Both the position numbers and the translations under genes were made by a program. This document shows, one piece after another, positions 10,721-19,548 of a DNA stretch of 64,000 nt; within the stretch, counting starts at the first letter, position 1, and each line of letters starts with the position of its first letter. Location of the stretch: assembly GCF_022846435.1 (NCBI RefSeq), contig NZ_AP025627.1:654001-718000 (forward strand), given 5' to 3'. This DNA comes from Parageobacillus sp. KH3-4. GTDB lineage: Bacteria; Bacillota; Bacilli; Bacillales; Anoxybacillaceae. The notes under the pieces were generated by a model, which was not told the DNA's origin, made no database searches, and saw only the letters and a program-made list of their open reading frames with translations.

Positions 10721-12467
10721 CGCACTAACGTTATATATAGCAGCTTTTATTGATGAGTTAGCAAAAAATGGGATAAAGGATGTTGTCGTCAGCCCGGGAT
10801 CGCGCTCGACCCCGCTTGCCATTGTGATGGCAGAACATCCGGCAATGCGCGTACATATGAACATTGATGAGCGTTCTGCCGCGTTTTTTGCACTTGGCAT
10901 GGCGAAAGCAAAACGGCGTCCTATCGCCCTTCTTTGTACGTCAGGAACGGCGGTTGCGAACTATTTTCCAGCGGTCGTAGAAGCGTATTATTCACGTGTA
11001 CCGCTTATCGTCATCACGGCAGACCGTCCGCATGAATTGCGAGATGTCGGGGCGCCGCAAGCGATTGACCAGCTGAACATATATGGAAAATACGCGAAAT
11101 GGTTCGTCGAGATGGCGCTGCCGGAAAAGACGCCGGACATGCTCCGTTATGCGCGAACGATGGCGGCAAGAGCGGCAGGGTTGGCAATCAGCGCTCCGTC
11201 AGGCCCCGTTCATTTAAACTTTCCGTTGCGCGAGCCGCTTGTGCCGATAGTCTGCGAAGAAACATGGAAGCAAATCGAAGCAAAAGAGCCGTCTTATACG
11301 ACGGTCATCCCGGGAAAAATGGCGGTTGGCATTGAGCAAATTCAGCAGTTATACGATGAACTTTCTTCTGTCGAAAGAGGGCTGATTGTTTGCGGGCCAA
11401 TCGATCGTCCCGAGTTTGCCGAGGCGGTCACAAAGCTGGCGGACCTGCTCGATTATCCTATTTTAGCGGATCCGCTTTCCCAACTGCGCAGCGGAACGCA
11501 CGAGAAAGAGTATATCATTGACAGTTATGACGCGATCCTAAAAGATGAAAAGATCGCCGCTTCGTTAGTTCCAGATGTTGTGATCCGTTTCGGCGCCATG
11601 CCGGTCTCTAAACCATTATTCCTCCTGCTGAAACGATATGTTAACATTAAGCAAATTGTCGTTGATGGGGAGGGCGGCTGGCGGGAACCGACATTAACAG
11701 CGTCGTACATGGTGTACTGCGATGAAATTGAATTTTGCCGCCAGCTTATTCATATTGGGAAACCGAAGCGGAGCAAAAGCGAATGGTCGACGACGTGGAA
11801 AATGATCAACGATATCGCGAAATCGGTGCTTCTGGAAGCAACGGCAGAAAAAGAATTATTTGAAGGAAAAGTGTTTATGGAACTTTCTCGATTGCTTCCG
11901 GACGGTGCAACGTTATTTGTCGGCAACAGTATGCCAATCCGAGACACGGATACATTTTTCTTTACAAACGACAAGCAAATCCGCATTTTAGCGAACCGTG
12001 GTGCAAATGGGATTGACGGTGTTGTGTCAAGCGCTTTAGGAGCCAGCGCGGTTGCCGAGCCGCTTGTGCTTGTCATTGGCGATCTTTCTTTTTATCATGA
12101 TTTAAACGGGCTATTGGCGGCAAAAATGCACGGATTGAACGCGACGATCATCGTTCTTAATAACAACGGCGGAGGCATTTTCTCGTTTTTGCCGCAAGCG
12201 GAGCATAAAAAACATTTTGAAATGTTGTTTGGCACGCCGACTGATTTGCAATTTGCGCATGTTGTTCGCATGTATGGAGGGAATTTTGCAAAAATCGCGA
12301 CATGGGATGAATTTCGCGATTGTGTAGCGCAATCGTTAACAACCGATGGTCTTCACGTGGTAGAAGTGTGCACATCAAGGGAAAATAATGTAAAAATGCA
12401 TCGCCTTTTGTGGGAAAAGGTTTCCCAGGAAATAGCAGAATTTCTCGAAAAACGGGGTGCTGTATGA
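10713..12467 (+). CDS. menD: SEPHCHC synthase (MenD)
   Basis: MenD is a thiamine-diphosphate enzyme that joins 2-oxoglutarate to isochorismate, giving SEPHCHC. The 584-residue protein shows the N-terminal VVVSPGSRSTPLA motif, the GNSMPIRD segment, and the ThDP/Mg binding stretch ending NNNGGGIFSFLPQ. The start ATG 10713 lies within the end of menF and has GGAGAG just upstream. The stop overlaps the menH start by four bases (ATGA). These overlaps suggest coupled translation. Confidence 0.95.
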   Translation: MNDALTLYIAAFIDELAKNGIKDVVVSPGSRSTPLAIVMAEHPAMRVHMNIDERSAAFFALGMAKAKRRPIALLCTSGTAVANYFPAVVEAYYSRVPLIVITADRPHELRDVGAPQAIDQLNIYGKYAKWFVEMALPEKTPDMLRYARTMAARAAGLAISAPSGPVHLNFPLREPLVPIVCEETWKQIEAKEPSYTTVIPGKMAVGIEQIQQLYDELSSVERGLIVCGPIDRPEFAEAVTKLADLLDYPILADPLSQLRSGTHEKEYIIDSYDAILKDEKIAASLVPDVVIRFGAMPVSKPLFLLLKRYVNIKQIVVDGEGGWREPTLTASYMVYCDEIEFCRQLIHIGKPKRSKSEWSTTWKMINDIAKSVLLEATAEKELFEGKVFMELSRLLPDGATLFVGNSMPIRDTDTFFFTNDKQIRILANRGANGIDGVVSSALGASAVAEPLVLVIGDLSFYHDLNGLLAAKMHGLNATIIVLNNNGGGIFSFLPQAEHKKHFEMLFGTPTDLQFAHVVRMYGGNFAKIATWDEFRDCVAQSLTTDGLHVVEVCTSRENNVKMHRLLWEKVSQEIAEFLEKRGAV

Positions 12468-13276
12468 AGATTTCCGCCAACGGAGTTTCTTATCATGTCG
12501 AACGATTCGGCGACGGGGAGCCGATTTTGCTATTGCATGGATTTACTGGAAGCGTGGAAACGTGGAAACCTTTTCTCCCATATTGGCGTGACTATCAACT
12601 CATTCTCGTAGATATCATCGGGCACGGTCTGACCGATTCGCCAAATGATCCAGCGCGTTACGAAATCGAAAAAGCGGCCGCCGATCTGGAAGAAATATTG
12701 CGGCATTTGCATTTGCAAGACGCCCATGTGCTGGGATACTCAATGGGCGGGCGGCTTGCGTTAACGTTTGCGATTCTTTATCCTCACCGCGTCCGAACAT
12801 TAGTATTAGAAAGCAGCTCTCCGGGATTAAAAACGATGCAAGAAAGACGCGAACGAATAGAAAGGGATGAAGCGTTAGCGGAAGAAATAGAACGATATGG
12901 CGTGAAGAAATTTGTCGAAAAATGGGAAAACATGCCGCTTTTTGCATCACAAAAGCGCTTGCCTCTTAGCGTGCGGCAGCAAATTCGCAATGAGCGGTTA
13001 AACAATAATGAAAAAGGCTTGGCGAACAGTTTGCGGGGAATGGGGACCGGAAGGCAGCCTTCATGGTGGAACCATTTATCGGAAGTAAACGTACCGACGT
13101 TGCTTTTATGTGGAGAATGGGATCAAAAGTTTTGCCGGATTGCTGAAGAAATGAAAAAATATCTGCCAAATTGCGAAATGGTAAAAGTCGCACAAGCGGG
13201 GCATGCAATTCATGTGGAACAACGAGAGATTTTTGCTAAAATAGTAAGTAAGTTTATTAAAGGAGGAGAATTATAA
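12464..13276 (+). CDS. menH: SHCHC synthase, alpha/beta hydrolase (MenH)
   Basis: MenH removes pyruvate from SEPHCHC to give SHCHC. The 270-residue alpha/beta hydrolase has LLLHGFTGS (oxyanion region), the nucleophile elbow GYSMGG, a helical lid, and a C-terminal GHAIHVEQ with the catalytic histidine. The ATG at 12464 overlaps the menD stop. The stop in turn overlaps the menB ATG by one base. Its place between menD and menB supports MenH rather than a generic hydrolase. Confidence 0.92.
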   Translation: MKISANGVSYHVERFGDGEPILLLHGFTGSVETWKPFLPYWRDYQLILVDIIGHGLTDSPNDPARYEIEKAAADLEEILRHLHLQDAHVLGYSMGGRLALTFAILYPHRVRTLVLESSSPGLKTMQERRERIERDEALAEEIERYGVKKFVEKWENMPLFASQKRLPLSVRQQIRNERLNNNEKGLANSLRGMGTGRQPSWWNHLSEVNVPTLLLCGEWDQKFCRIAEEMKKYLPNCEMVKVAQAGHAIHVEQREIFAKIVSKFIKGGEL

Positions 13277-14094
13277 TGGCCATTGAGTGGGTAAAGGAAC
13301 GCGAGTATGAAGATATTATATACGAAACGTATAACGGCATTGCGAAAATTACGATCAATCGCCCGGAAGTACATAACGCGTTCCGTCCAAAAACCGTCGC
13401 TGAAATGATCGACGCCTTTTCACATGCGCGTGATGACTCGAAAATCGGCGTCATTATTTTGACGGGAGCAGGCGGAAAAGCGTTTTGTTCCGGCGGGGAC
13501 CAAAAAGTGCGCGGCCATGGGGGATATGTCGGTGAAGACCAAATTCCGCGGCTAAATGTATTAGATTTGCAGCGATTAATTCGCGTCATTCCAAAACCTG
13601 TGATTGCCATGGTCGCTGGCTATGCGATCGGCGGCGGTCATGTGCTGCACGTTGTTTGCGATTTGACGATTGCGGCAGACAACGCGATTTTTGGACAAAC
13701 AGGTCCAAAAGTGGGCAGTTTTGACGGCGGATATGGCGCGGGCTATTTGGCGCGTATTGTTGGGCATAAAAAAGCGCGTGAAATTTGGTATTTATGCCGC
13801 CAATATACCGCGCAGGAAGCGTTGGAAATGGGGCTTGTCAATAAAGTTGTGCCATTAGAGCAATTGGAAGAAGAAACGGTGAAATGGGCGCAAGAAATTT
13901 TAGAAAAAAGCCCAACGGCGATTCGCTTCTTGAAAGCGGCGTTTAACGCCGATTCCGACGGCTTGGCCGGCATTCAGCAGCTCGCCGGTGACGCAACATT
14001 GCTATTCTATACAACCGATGAGGCAAAAGAAGGAAGAGATGCATTTAAAGAAAAACGCCAACCAAACTTCAAACAATTCCCGCGTTTTCCATAA
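13276..14094 (+). CDS. menB: 1,4-dihydroxy-2-naphthoyl-CoA synthase (MenB)
   Basis: MenB is a crotonase-fold enzyme that closes the second ring of the naphthoquinone from o-succinylbenzoyl-CoA. The 272-residue protein has the CoA-binding [16 protein letters not shown] loop, the oxyanion-hole segment [16 protein letters not shown], and the MenB-specific [16 protein letters not shown] strong AGGAGGAG precedes the ATG. It is the fourth gene of the menF-D-H-B operon. A GC-rich gap and a hairpin separate it from menE. Confidence 0.97.
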   Translation: MAIEWVKEREYEDIIYETYNGIAKITINRPEVHNAFRPKTVAEMIDAFSHARDDSKIGVIILTGAGGKAFCSGGDQKVRGHGGYVGEDQIPRLNVLDLQRLIRVIPKPVIAMVAGYAIGGGHVLHVVCDLTIAADNAIFGQTGPKVGSFDGGYGAGYLARIVGHKKAREIWYLCRQYTAQEALEMGLVNKVVPLEQLEEETVKWAQEILEKSPTAIRFLKAAFNADSDGLAGIQQLAGDATLLFYTTDEAKEGRDAFKEKRQPNFKQFPRFP

Positions 14095-14279
14095 GAAGAG
14101 CGGAAGACGGCCGCTTATCAGCGATATGCGCTGGAGGGCCTGCAGGGAGATCCAGCCCAAACAAAGTTCGGGCTTGCGTGGGTGCTCAGGAAAATGAACT
14201 CATGCGTTGCCGTTGCATTGGAGTCGAAGCATCGCGGGCCGATGGCGCTTGGTAGGATAATAAAAAAGTAAAACTAAAG
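14095..14279. other. Non-coding GC-rich gap between menB and menE
   Basis: About 185 bp without a supportable gene, visibly richer in G and C than other intergenic DNA here. It contains small inverted repeats (CTGGA/TCCAG near 14131-14155; GCCC/GGGC near 14155-14173). No ORF has a Shine-Dalgarno. It could be a structured leader or spacer RNA, or degraded DNA. Confidence 0.4.
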
Positions 14280-14311
14280 CAGCTTGATGAATTCCATCAA
14301 GCTGTTTCTTT
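14280..14311 (+). terminator. Hairpin upstream of menE (terminator or attenuator)
   Basis: A perfect 10-bp stem CAGCTTGATG/CATCAAGCTG with a 5-nt loop is followed by TTTCTTT. It lies 24 nt before the menE start, so it either ends menB transcripts or lowers expression of menE. Confidence 0.8.
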
Positions 14312-14334
14312 ATGGAGGAAGGAGAGCAAGGAAC

Positions 14335-15798
14335 ATGCAAACATCGCTTCCAAATTGGCTTATGCAGCGAGCGTTTTTGACACCTGAACGCATTGCTGTT
14401 TATGATGAACAAGTACAAAAAACGTTTATGGAGCTTCATGAGTCTGCTGTGAAAAAGGCGCGCCAGCTTGCAAACGCGGGGGTGCGCAAAGGAGATATCG
14501 TTGCTGTTTTCATGAAAAACAGCGTGGCGATGATCGAATTCATTCACGCTCTTCATTATCTTGGCGCGATTGTTTTGCTGCAAAACACGCGTTTGACTTC
14601 CTATGAGCTTGCCTGGCAATTAAAAGATAGTGGAGCGGTGTGCGTGATTACCGATGATGAGTTGGCGGACCGAATCGAAGAAAACGTTCGGGTGATTACC
14701 GTAAGTGAATTGTCCGCTTTGCCTGAGGCGAATGCCGAATTTCAGCAATATTATCATTTTGACGATGTCGCTACCATCATGTATACGTCAGGAACGACGG
14801 GAAAGCCAAAAGGCGTATTACAAACTTACGGAAATCATTGGTGGAGCGCTATCGGTTCAGCGTTAAATTTAGGATTGCATGAGAATGACTGCTGGCTTGC
14901 AGCTGTTCCGTTTTTTCATATTAGCGGCTTGTCGATTATGATGCGAAGCGTTATATATGGAATGAGCATGTATGTCATGCATGCTTTCGATGCAAAAAAA
15001 GCGAATGACCTCATTATTGCCGGGAAAGTCACGATCATGTCTGTGGTCAGTGCGATGTTGCAAAAAATGATAGCCGATCTTGGCGAGAGGCGGTATCCGG
15101 CGACGTTTCGCTGCATGCTGCTTGGCGGCGGGCCTGCTCCGAAACCGTTGCTGGAAGTATGTAAAGCAAAAGGAATTCCCGTGTATCAGACGTACGGCAT
15201 GACGGAAACGTCATCGCAAATTGTCACGCTTGCGCCGGAATATAGTTTAACAAAGCTTGGTTCCGCAGGAAAGCCGTTGTTTCCAGCACAGCTTCGCATC
15301 GAAAAGGATGGACAAACGGCCCGTCCGTATGAACCGGGAGAAATTGTTGTAAAAGGCCCAAATGTTACAAAAGGATATTTGCACCGGCCGGAGGCAACGG
15401 GAAAAGCGATTCGCGATGGCTGGCTTTATACTGGAGATATCGGGTATATCGATGAAGACGGATTTCTATATGTATTAGACCGCCGTTCCGATCTTATCAT
15501 TTCCGGTGGAGAAAACGTTTATCCGGCTGAAATTGAAGCGGTGCTTCTTTCCCATGAGGCGGTAGAGGAAGCGGGAGTAATAGGAATCGATGATGAAACA
15601 TGGGGACAAGTGCCGTGCGCATTTGTGAAACTAAAAAGCGGTTATTCGGCGACGGCAGAACAGTTAAAACAATTTTGCCAAGAGCGTTTAGCAAAATATA
15701 AAATCCCAAAACAAATCTATTTTGTCGAACAATTGCCGCGCAACGCTTCGCAAAAACTATTGCGCCGCCAATTAAAACAGCTAATTCCAAACAATTAA
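14335..15798 (+). CDS. menE: o-succinylbenzoate-CoA ligase (MenE)
   Basis: MenE activates o-succinylbenzoate with ATP and CoA, making the substrate of MenB. The 487-residue ANL-family protein has the P-loop YTSGTTGKPKG, the YGMTETSS motif, the hinge region YTGDIGYIDEDGFLYVLDRRSDLII, and a C-terminal lysine in RNASQKLLRR. The ATG at 14335 follows GGAGGAAGGAGAG; an upstream ATG at 14284 lies inside the terminator-like hairpin and was not used. It ends the men cluster and is followed by its own terminator. Confidence 0.95.
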   Translation: MQTSLPNWLMQRAFLTPERIAVYDEQVQKTFMELHESAVKKARQLANAGVRKGDIVAVFMKNSVAMIEFIHALHYLGAIVLLQNTRLTSYELAWQLKDSGAVCVITDDELADRIEENVRVITVSELSALPEANAEFQQYYHFDDVATIMYTSGTTGKPKGVLQTYGNHWWSAIGSALNLGLHENDCWLAAVPFFHISGLSIMMRSVIYGMSMYVMHAFDAKKANDLIIAGKVTIMSVVSAMLQKMIADLGERRYPATFRCMLLGGGPAPKPLLEVCKAKGIPVYQTYGMTETSSQIVTLAPEYSLTKLGSAGKPLFPAQLRIEKDGQTARPYEPGEIVVKGPNVTKGYLHRPEATGKAIRDGWLYTGDIGYIDEDGFLYVLDRRSDLIISGGENVYPAEIEAVLLSHEAVEEAGVIGIDDETWGQVPCAFVKLKSGYSATAEQLKQFCQERLAKYKIPKQIYFVEQLPRNASQKLLRRQLKQLIPNN

Positions 15799-15805
15799 TT
15801 AGGAA

Positions 15806-15838
15806 GGGGCTTCATCAACGCGCAAGCCCCCGTTTTTT
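15806..15838 (+). terminator. Terminator of menE
   Basis: GGGGCTT (15806-15812) pairs with AAGCCCC (15824-15830) and is followed by a T-run that runs into the stop codon of the convergent small gene. Confidence 0.85.
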
Positions 15839-16034
15839 AATATTCGTCCATTAAATCTAATTCTGTGGCGCGATAAGCAATTAGTTTCTCGACTTCTGGA
15901 GGCAGATCGTCCAATGCGCCAAATTCATATTGCCATAAATTTGTAAATGAGTCGACGCAGATCGGAAATGTCATTGGATTCGCCCGTTTTACTTCCTCTT
16001 TAAACGCTTTAATTAAACTGTCCTTTTTCCCCAT
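15837..16034 (-). CDS. Hypothetical 65-residue protein
   Basis: A small acidic protein (MGKKDSLIKAFKEEVKRANP to ELDLMDEY) that I do not recognise. It has no signal peptide, membrane segment or cysteine pattern. The first 20 residues look like an amphipathic basic helix and the C-terminal half is acidic. GAGGCG lies about 9 nt before ATG 16034, so it is probably translated. The stop codon lies in the T-run of the menE terminator. Confidence 0.6.
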   Translation of the reverse strand: MGKKDSLIKAFKEEVKRANPMTFPICVDSFTNLWQYEFGALDDLPPEVEKLIAYRATELDLMDEY

Positions 16035-16073
16035 AGAACATCGCCTCTCTTTGCTAAACTATGTAATCATCAC

Positions 16074-16097
16074 GCCTTTGGCGCAAACGCCAAAGGC
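16074..16097. repeat. 10-bp inverted repeat between two small minus-strand genes
   Basis: GCCTTTGGCG and CGCCAAAGGC are separated by CAAA. There is no T-run on the minus strand, so it is not a classical terminator for the DUF1540 gene; on the plus strand a weak T-rich tail follows. Confidence 0.6.
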
Positions 16098-16125
16098 TTC
16101 GTGTTTCTTTTGCTTCACCTTTTCA

Positions 16126-16287
16126 TTACGCTTCATCCGAAGGCATGAACGTTTTACAATCCGTTTCAGTGGAATCCGATGCCATTTTCCCGTGATGGCT
16201 TACGACATAAATCGATTCTGCACTGCAGCGGTTTCCTTCCGCCCAATAATAGCAGTTTTTCACTTCACAAAGCACATCTTTTGCCAT
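16126..16287 (-). CDS. DUF1540 domain protein (53 residues)
   Basis: A short minus-strand ORF (MAKDVLCEVKNCYYWAEGNR...). It has four cysteines (C7, C12, C21, C44) spaced as in the DUF1540 family (PF07561), small proteins of spore formers that probably bind a metal. GGGGGGATT lies just upstream of ATG 16287. The function of the family is unknown. Size and cysteine pattern fit well. It lies beside the Fur-linked block, but the sequence shows no common promoter. Confidence 0.8.
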   Translation of the reverse strand: MAKDVLCEVKNCYYWAEGNRCSAESIYVVSHHGKMASDSTETDCKTFMPSDEA

Positions 16288-16396
16288 ATGAATCCCCCCA
16301 TCGTATGAAAATAACCTACACGTTTAGTTTGGTTGTTTGATAAAAAGTTATGAAGGAAACTACAAGCAATTTTATTGAAAATATTTATCATTGCAA

Positions 16397-16426
16397 TTGA
16401 CATAGAAAATCATTCTCAATTAGAAT
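16397..16426 (+). promoter_or_regulatory. Sigma-A promoter with Fur-like operator (DUF2325 operon)
   Basis: TTGACA (16397-16402) and TAGAAT (16421-16426) are 18 bp apart. Between them AGAAAAT-C-ATTCTCA (16404-16418) matches the 7-1-7 Fur consensus TGATAAT-N-ATTATCA at about 11 of 14 positions. A repressor here would block RNA polymerase. Confidence 0.65.
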
Positions 16427-16459
16427 AAAAATAAGAAAAGGCAGTAAAGGAGGGGGACG

Positions 16460-16750
16460 ATGACATCTTTATTAGTGGTGGGCGCAGATCATTTAGGAAA
16501 TATTACGGATAAACTAATCGATTCAGGGTTTCAAGAAATCATCCATCTCGATGGCCGCAAAGTCAATATGGTGAAACGCGACATCCCAGAACATGTCGAT
16601 ATTGTTTTCGTCATGACGGATTACGTTAATCATAATTTGGCAAAGGCAATCAAACAAAAAGCGAAAAGCAAAGACAAGCCAATTTATTTTGTCAAACGTT
16701 CCTGGAGCTCTATTCATTCTGTTATTGAAAAAATCGAAAAAAGAAAATGA
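16460..16750 (+). CDS. DUF2325 domain protein
   Basis: The 96-residue protein matches DUF2325: MTSLLVVGADHLGNI, then HLDGRK, and a Rossmann-like DIVFVMTDYVNHNLAKAIKQKAK segment. Family members are soluble and often sit near metal-homeostasis or DNA-processing genes; no activity is established. A GGAGGGGG site lies upstream of ATG 16460. It is first in a two-gene unit whose promoter contains a Fur-like box, which suggests expression under iron limitation. Confidence 0.8.
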   Translation: MTSLLVVGADHLGNITDKLIDSGFQEIIHLDGRKVNMVKRDIPEHVDIVFVMTDYVNHNLAKAIKQKAKSKDKPIYFVKRSWSSIHSVIEKIEKRK

Positions 16751-16762
16751 CGGGGGTACATA

Positions 16763-17308
16763 ATGATGAAAGCGATGATTAGCCATGAAGGAGGTACGAC
16801 ATGGCAACAAGCTGTGAGAAAGGTGATACGCAACGTGATGGTCGAATACTACCGTGCCGTTCCGTCATTGCGATCTCCTTTTTACATGTTAAAGCTGATT
16901 GAAACATATCGACAGTTGCTTCATCCACATTTGTTTGAGTCGCTAATTCATTATTATACCGTTTTAGCGAAAATCACCGACCATTTGCTTCAATTTTTTA
17001 CCTCTTGCGCAGAAGCGCGGCGGTCTCCATTTCTTTTGTTTGCGCAAGCGGCCTATCGGCATGGGAAAGGGCGGGGAAAAACGCATGTAGACATCGACTT
17101 TGTTTATGAAGATGATGGAACGTACACGATTCGAAAGCTACTGTTAGAAGACGACCAAAGTTTTGTTCGCCATTATACGCAAATTGCCCCTGCTGCTTGC
17201 CAACAAACATTTGGTTTTTATCCGAACAAGATCGAGTTTTGCTCTCTTCTTACGGGGAACCGGATGGTGGAAACGCCTGGTACTTTGCAGCTTATATTGG
17301 TTACATAA
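16763..17308 (+). CDS. Hypothetical protein in Fur-linked operon
   Basis: This 181-residue protein is not recognised. The N-terminal half looks helical (VRKVIRNVMVEYYRAVPSLRSPFYMLKLIETYRQLLHPHLFESLIHYYTVLAKI). The second half is beta-rich with an acidic VDIDFVYEDDG stretch. No signal peptide or membrane helix is seen, so it is probably cytoplasmic. It begins 12 nt after the DUF2325 gene with CGGGGGT as Shine-Dalgarno, so the two are cotranscribed. Iron-related control is inferred from the shared promoter only. Confidence 0.65.
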   Translation: MMKAMISHEGGTTWQQAVRKVIRNVMVEYYRAVPSLRSPFYMLKLIETYRQLLHPHLFESLIHYYTVLAKITDHLLQFFTSCAEARRSPFLLFAQAAYRHGKGRGKTHVDIDFVYEDDGTYTIRKLLLEDDQSFVRHYTQIAPAACQQTFGFYPNKIEFCSLLTGNRMVETPGTLQLILVT

Positions 17309-17337
17309 AATAGTTTACGTTTTCCACCATTTTATAT

Positions 17338-17367
17338 TAAAATAAATTGAGAATGAAAATCGTTATT
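17338..17367 (+). promoter_or_regulatory. Promoter with Fur-like hexamer array (lipoprotein gene)
   Basis: A possible -35 TTTACG (17314-17319) and -10 TAAAAT (17338-17343) are followed by GAGAAT GAAAAT C GTTAT (17349-17366), two direct GATAAT-like hexamers and one inverted. Two overlapping 7-1-7 matches of about 10/14 each can be drawn. Confidence 0.5.
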
Positions 17368-17390
17368 TATAATTCATAGGGGGGTCCGAC

Positions 17391-19463
17391 ATGAAACGAA
17401 AACCGTGGAAAGCGATGACAGCAGCAGCGCTTACGTCCTCGCTGTTGCTCGCTTCCGCTTGCACTTCCAACGGAAAAGAAACGGAAACAAAGCAAAAACA
17501 AGCAAAGGCAGATTTACAAGTGCCTGTAACCGATTATACATTTGACACGGCGGGCAACATGTTTGCTTATTCCGAATTTGAACTATCCGGCGAACCATTG
17601 GCAGAAGCGCTCGGCTTAGATTTGGATGTATTAGACGCGCGGAAAATTGACAAACCGACGAAGTTCGACTATACAGCCGGCATCGAGTCATATGAATATT
17701 CAGAAGAAGCGATGTATGAAGTGACGGAAAAGTCAGGGCTTGGACTTCATTTAATTCACGGCCCGATTGCGGAGCAATTGGCGAAAAACGTACATAAGAC
17801 AAGCGATGCAGCGCTGGCGGACCGGTTTTATGAGTTAGCTGACAGCGTCGGCTATCCGCGTGAAGAGATTTTCCGCAATATGTTTCCAACGTTCATTGAG
17901 TACGCAAGCGGAGATCCTCATTATGCGCAAAAAGTGGATACGAGCGTATATGCGGAAAATGACGATGGCACGTATGTGCCTGTATACCAAGTCGATTTCC
18001 AATCGCTGCGTTGGGATCGCAATAAGATGGAAAAAGTATTAACCCCGTCCGCTTATGGCGGCGTCTTTTTAAAACAAGCGCTTTGGGCGGGCGACTTTTT
18101 AGGCGGCTTTCATACAGTAGATAAAGATGAAGAAATAGAAGCAAAAACGCCAAACGATGACAAAGATAAAAACATCGCCCTTGGCGTTAGTTCGGCGGAC
18201 GGAATGCAAGGAATGATTCTAACAGAGCAAATTTGGAACAAACTAAACTACATTCGCGACCATCTATTTTATGATGCTAATAGCCAATCGCTAACCAAAG
18301 CTGCAGGAAGCCGTTATAATCCGGCACATGGGTTTGTCTATTTACCGCATAAAATTCAAGTGGTCGAAGACGGCAATCAACTTGCGCCAAACGCAAAACA
18401 ATTGCAAGTGGAAGACCAGCGGAGCTTGCTTCAAGACCAATGGTTGATGCTTTGGCCGGCTTCGGAATTTTACGGCATGACCGATCAGCGTCCGGAAAAC
18501 AAAAACCAAAATCCTGCCTTTTTGGCGGTGTTTGATGGAGCACCGTACCCGAGCGCACCAAAAGAAAACTTAGATGCAGATGCGGCGAACGATATTTCTT
18601 CCACCGACCCATACTCGGTGAATCGGGATGTGCTATTGCAAATATTCAAAAACATCGATGCGATGCACTTTAACCCGAAAATCGGCGCTTTTGTCGAAGA
18701 ACATGACGGCAAGCAGCAAGAAAAACGCGTCGATACGTTCCAAGCCGGATATACGATGGAAGCGCTGCGCATTTTCGAGCGCGCAATCGACGGGCTTCCG
18801 GTTGGCTATGCAAGCGGCGAAGACGCGAAAGGGTTACAAACTCCAGAAGGGAAACGGGCGTTGGAATTAATAAAGAGCCAGGCAGACTTTATCATAAAAC
18901 ATTTAATGAGAAAAGACGGACTTGTCGCAAACGGATACGTGATTGGCGAAGGAGCTGAAACGTCGGAGCCGACATTGCTTGCCCAGCTTGGCGCCATCCG
19001 CGGGCTAACGGCTGCGTTTTTAGCGACGAAAGATGAACAATACCGCAATGCGGCGCGCAACATTTATGCGGCGATGGATAAGCATTTCTGGGATAAGAAA
19101 CTGCGCGTATATCGCACCGGAAAAGGGAAAATCGAATATACGCCATTTGTCGCCGGGGCGCTTTCAGGCGTATTCCGCGTCGCGCTAAATAACTTAAATA
19201 ACACGGAAGCAGATGAAACGGTGAAAGCGTTGGAGCGGGAAACGATTATTTCACGCTATGTTGATTTTTATGACCGCATCATCGACGGCCCGAGCGTCAG
19301 AGAGGGCATGCAGGCGAGCGAGTTTTGGGATACGGGTGACGTATATAAAAAGGGAGACAAATCCGGAAATGCTGATCATGACCATGTGCCGCAAGTGCAA
19401 GCAGGGCATGGAAAGTATGGCATTGCCCCGATTCTGTTGAATGTGGAAGTGAAAGGAAAATAA
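17391..19463 (+). CDS. Large unknown lipoprotein, Fur-linked
   Basis: The 690-residue protein begins with a lipoprotein signal peptide (basic MKRKPWK, hydrophobic stretch, lipobox ASAC with C24), so it should be anchored on the outer face of the membrane. A GGGGGG Shine-Dalgarno precedes ATG 17391. The rest is unrecognised. It contains many helical segments; residues about 420-610 (ALRIFERAIDGL, KRALELIKSQADFIIKHLM, QLGAIRGLTAAFLAT, NIYAAMDKHFWDKKLRVYR) resemble an alpha/alpha-barrel as in six-hairpin enzymes, but this is a resemblance, not an assignment. The end carries DHDHVPQVQAGHG, which could bind metal. Its terminator lies just before the gene for the haem lipoprotein. Confidence 0.7.
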   Translation: MKRKPWKAMTAAALTSSLLLASACTSNGKETETKQKQAKADLQVPVTDYTFDTAGNMFAYSEFELSGEPLAEALGLDLDVLDARKIDKPTKFDYTAGIESYEYSEEAMYEVTEKSGLGLHLIHGPIAEQLAKNVHKTSDAALADRFYELADSVGYPREEIFRNMFPTFIEYASGDPHYAQKVDTSVYAENDDGTYVPVYQVDFQSLRWDRNKMEKVLTPSAYGGVFLKQALWAGDFLGGFHTVDKDEEIEAKTPNDDKDKNIALGVSSADGMQGMILTEQIWNKLNYIRDHLFYDANSQSLTKAAGSRYNPAHGFVYLPHKIQVVEDGNQLAPNAKQLQVEDQRSLLQDQWLMLWPASEFYGMTDQRPENKNQNPAFLAVFDGAPYPSAPKENLDADAANDISSTDPYSVNRDVLLQIFKNIDAMHFNPKIGAFVEEHDGKQQEKRVDTFQAGYTMEALRIFERAIDGLPVGYASGEDAKGLQTPEGKRALELIKSQADFIIKHLMRKDGLVANGYVIGEGAETSEPTLLAQLGAIRGLTAAFLATKDEQYRNAARNIYAAMDKHFWDKKLRVYRTGKGKIEYTPFVAGALSGVFRVALNNLNNTEADETVKALERETIISRYVDFYDRIIDGPSVREGMQASEFWDTGDVYKKGDKSGNADHDHVPQVQAGHGKYGIAPILLNVEVKGK

Positions 19464-19500
19464 GAAAAGCGGCAATCATTGCGATTTGCCGCTTTTCTTT
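19464..19500 (+). terminator. Terminator of the large lipoprotein gene
   Basis: GAAAAGCGGCAA (19464-19475) pairs with TTGCCGCTTTTC (19486-19497), followed by TTT. Confidence 0.85.
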
Positions 19501-19506
19501 ATACAA

Positions 19507-19521
19507 TGATAATGGTTATCA
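19507..19521 (+). promoter_or_regulatory. Fur box upstream of the propeller-cytochrome gene
   Basis: TGATAAT-G-GTTATCA matches the 7-1-7 Fur consensus at 13 of 14 positions. It overlaps a possible -10 GATAAT (19508-19513) paired with TTGCCG (19486-19491) at 16 bp. Confidence 0.8.
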
Positions 19522-19548
19522 TTCCAAGGTGATGAGCGGGGGAACGTT

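Noticed and set aside
14284-14334. Upstream ATG start for menE
   Set aside because: It lies inside the terminator hairpin; ATG 14335 has GGAGGAAGGAGAG and the normal N-terminus.
16051-16308. Plus-strand 85-codon ORF opposite the DUF1540 gene
   Set aside because: No ribosome site; it is the shadow of a well-supported cysteine-patterned gene on the other strand.
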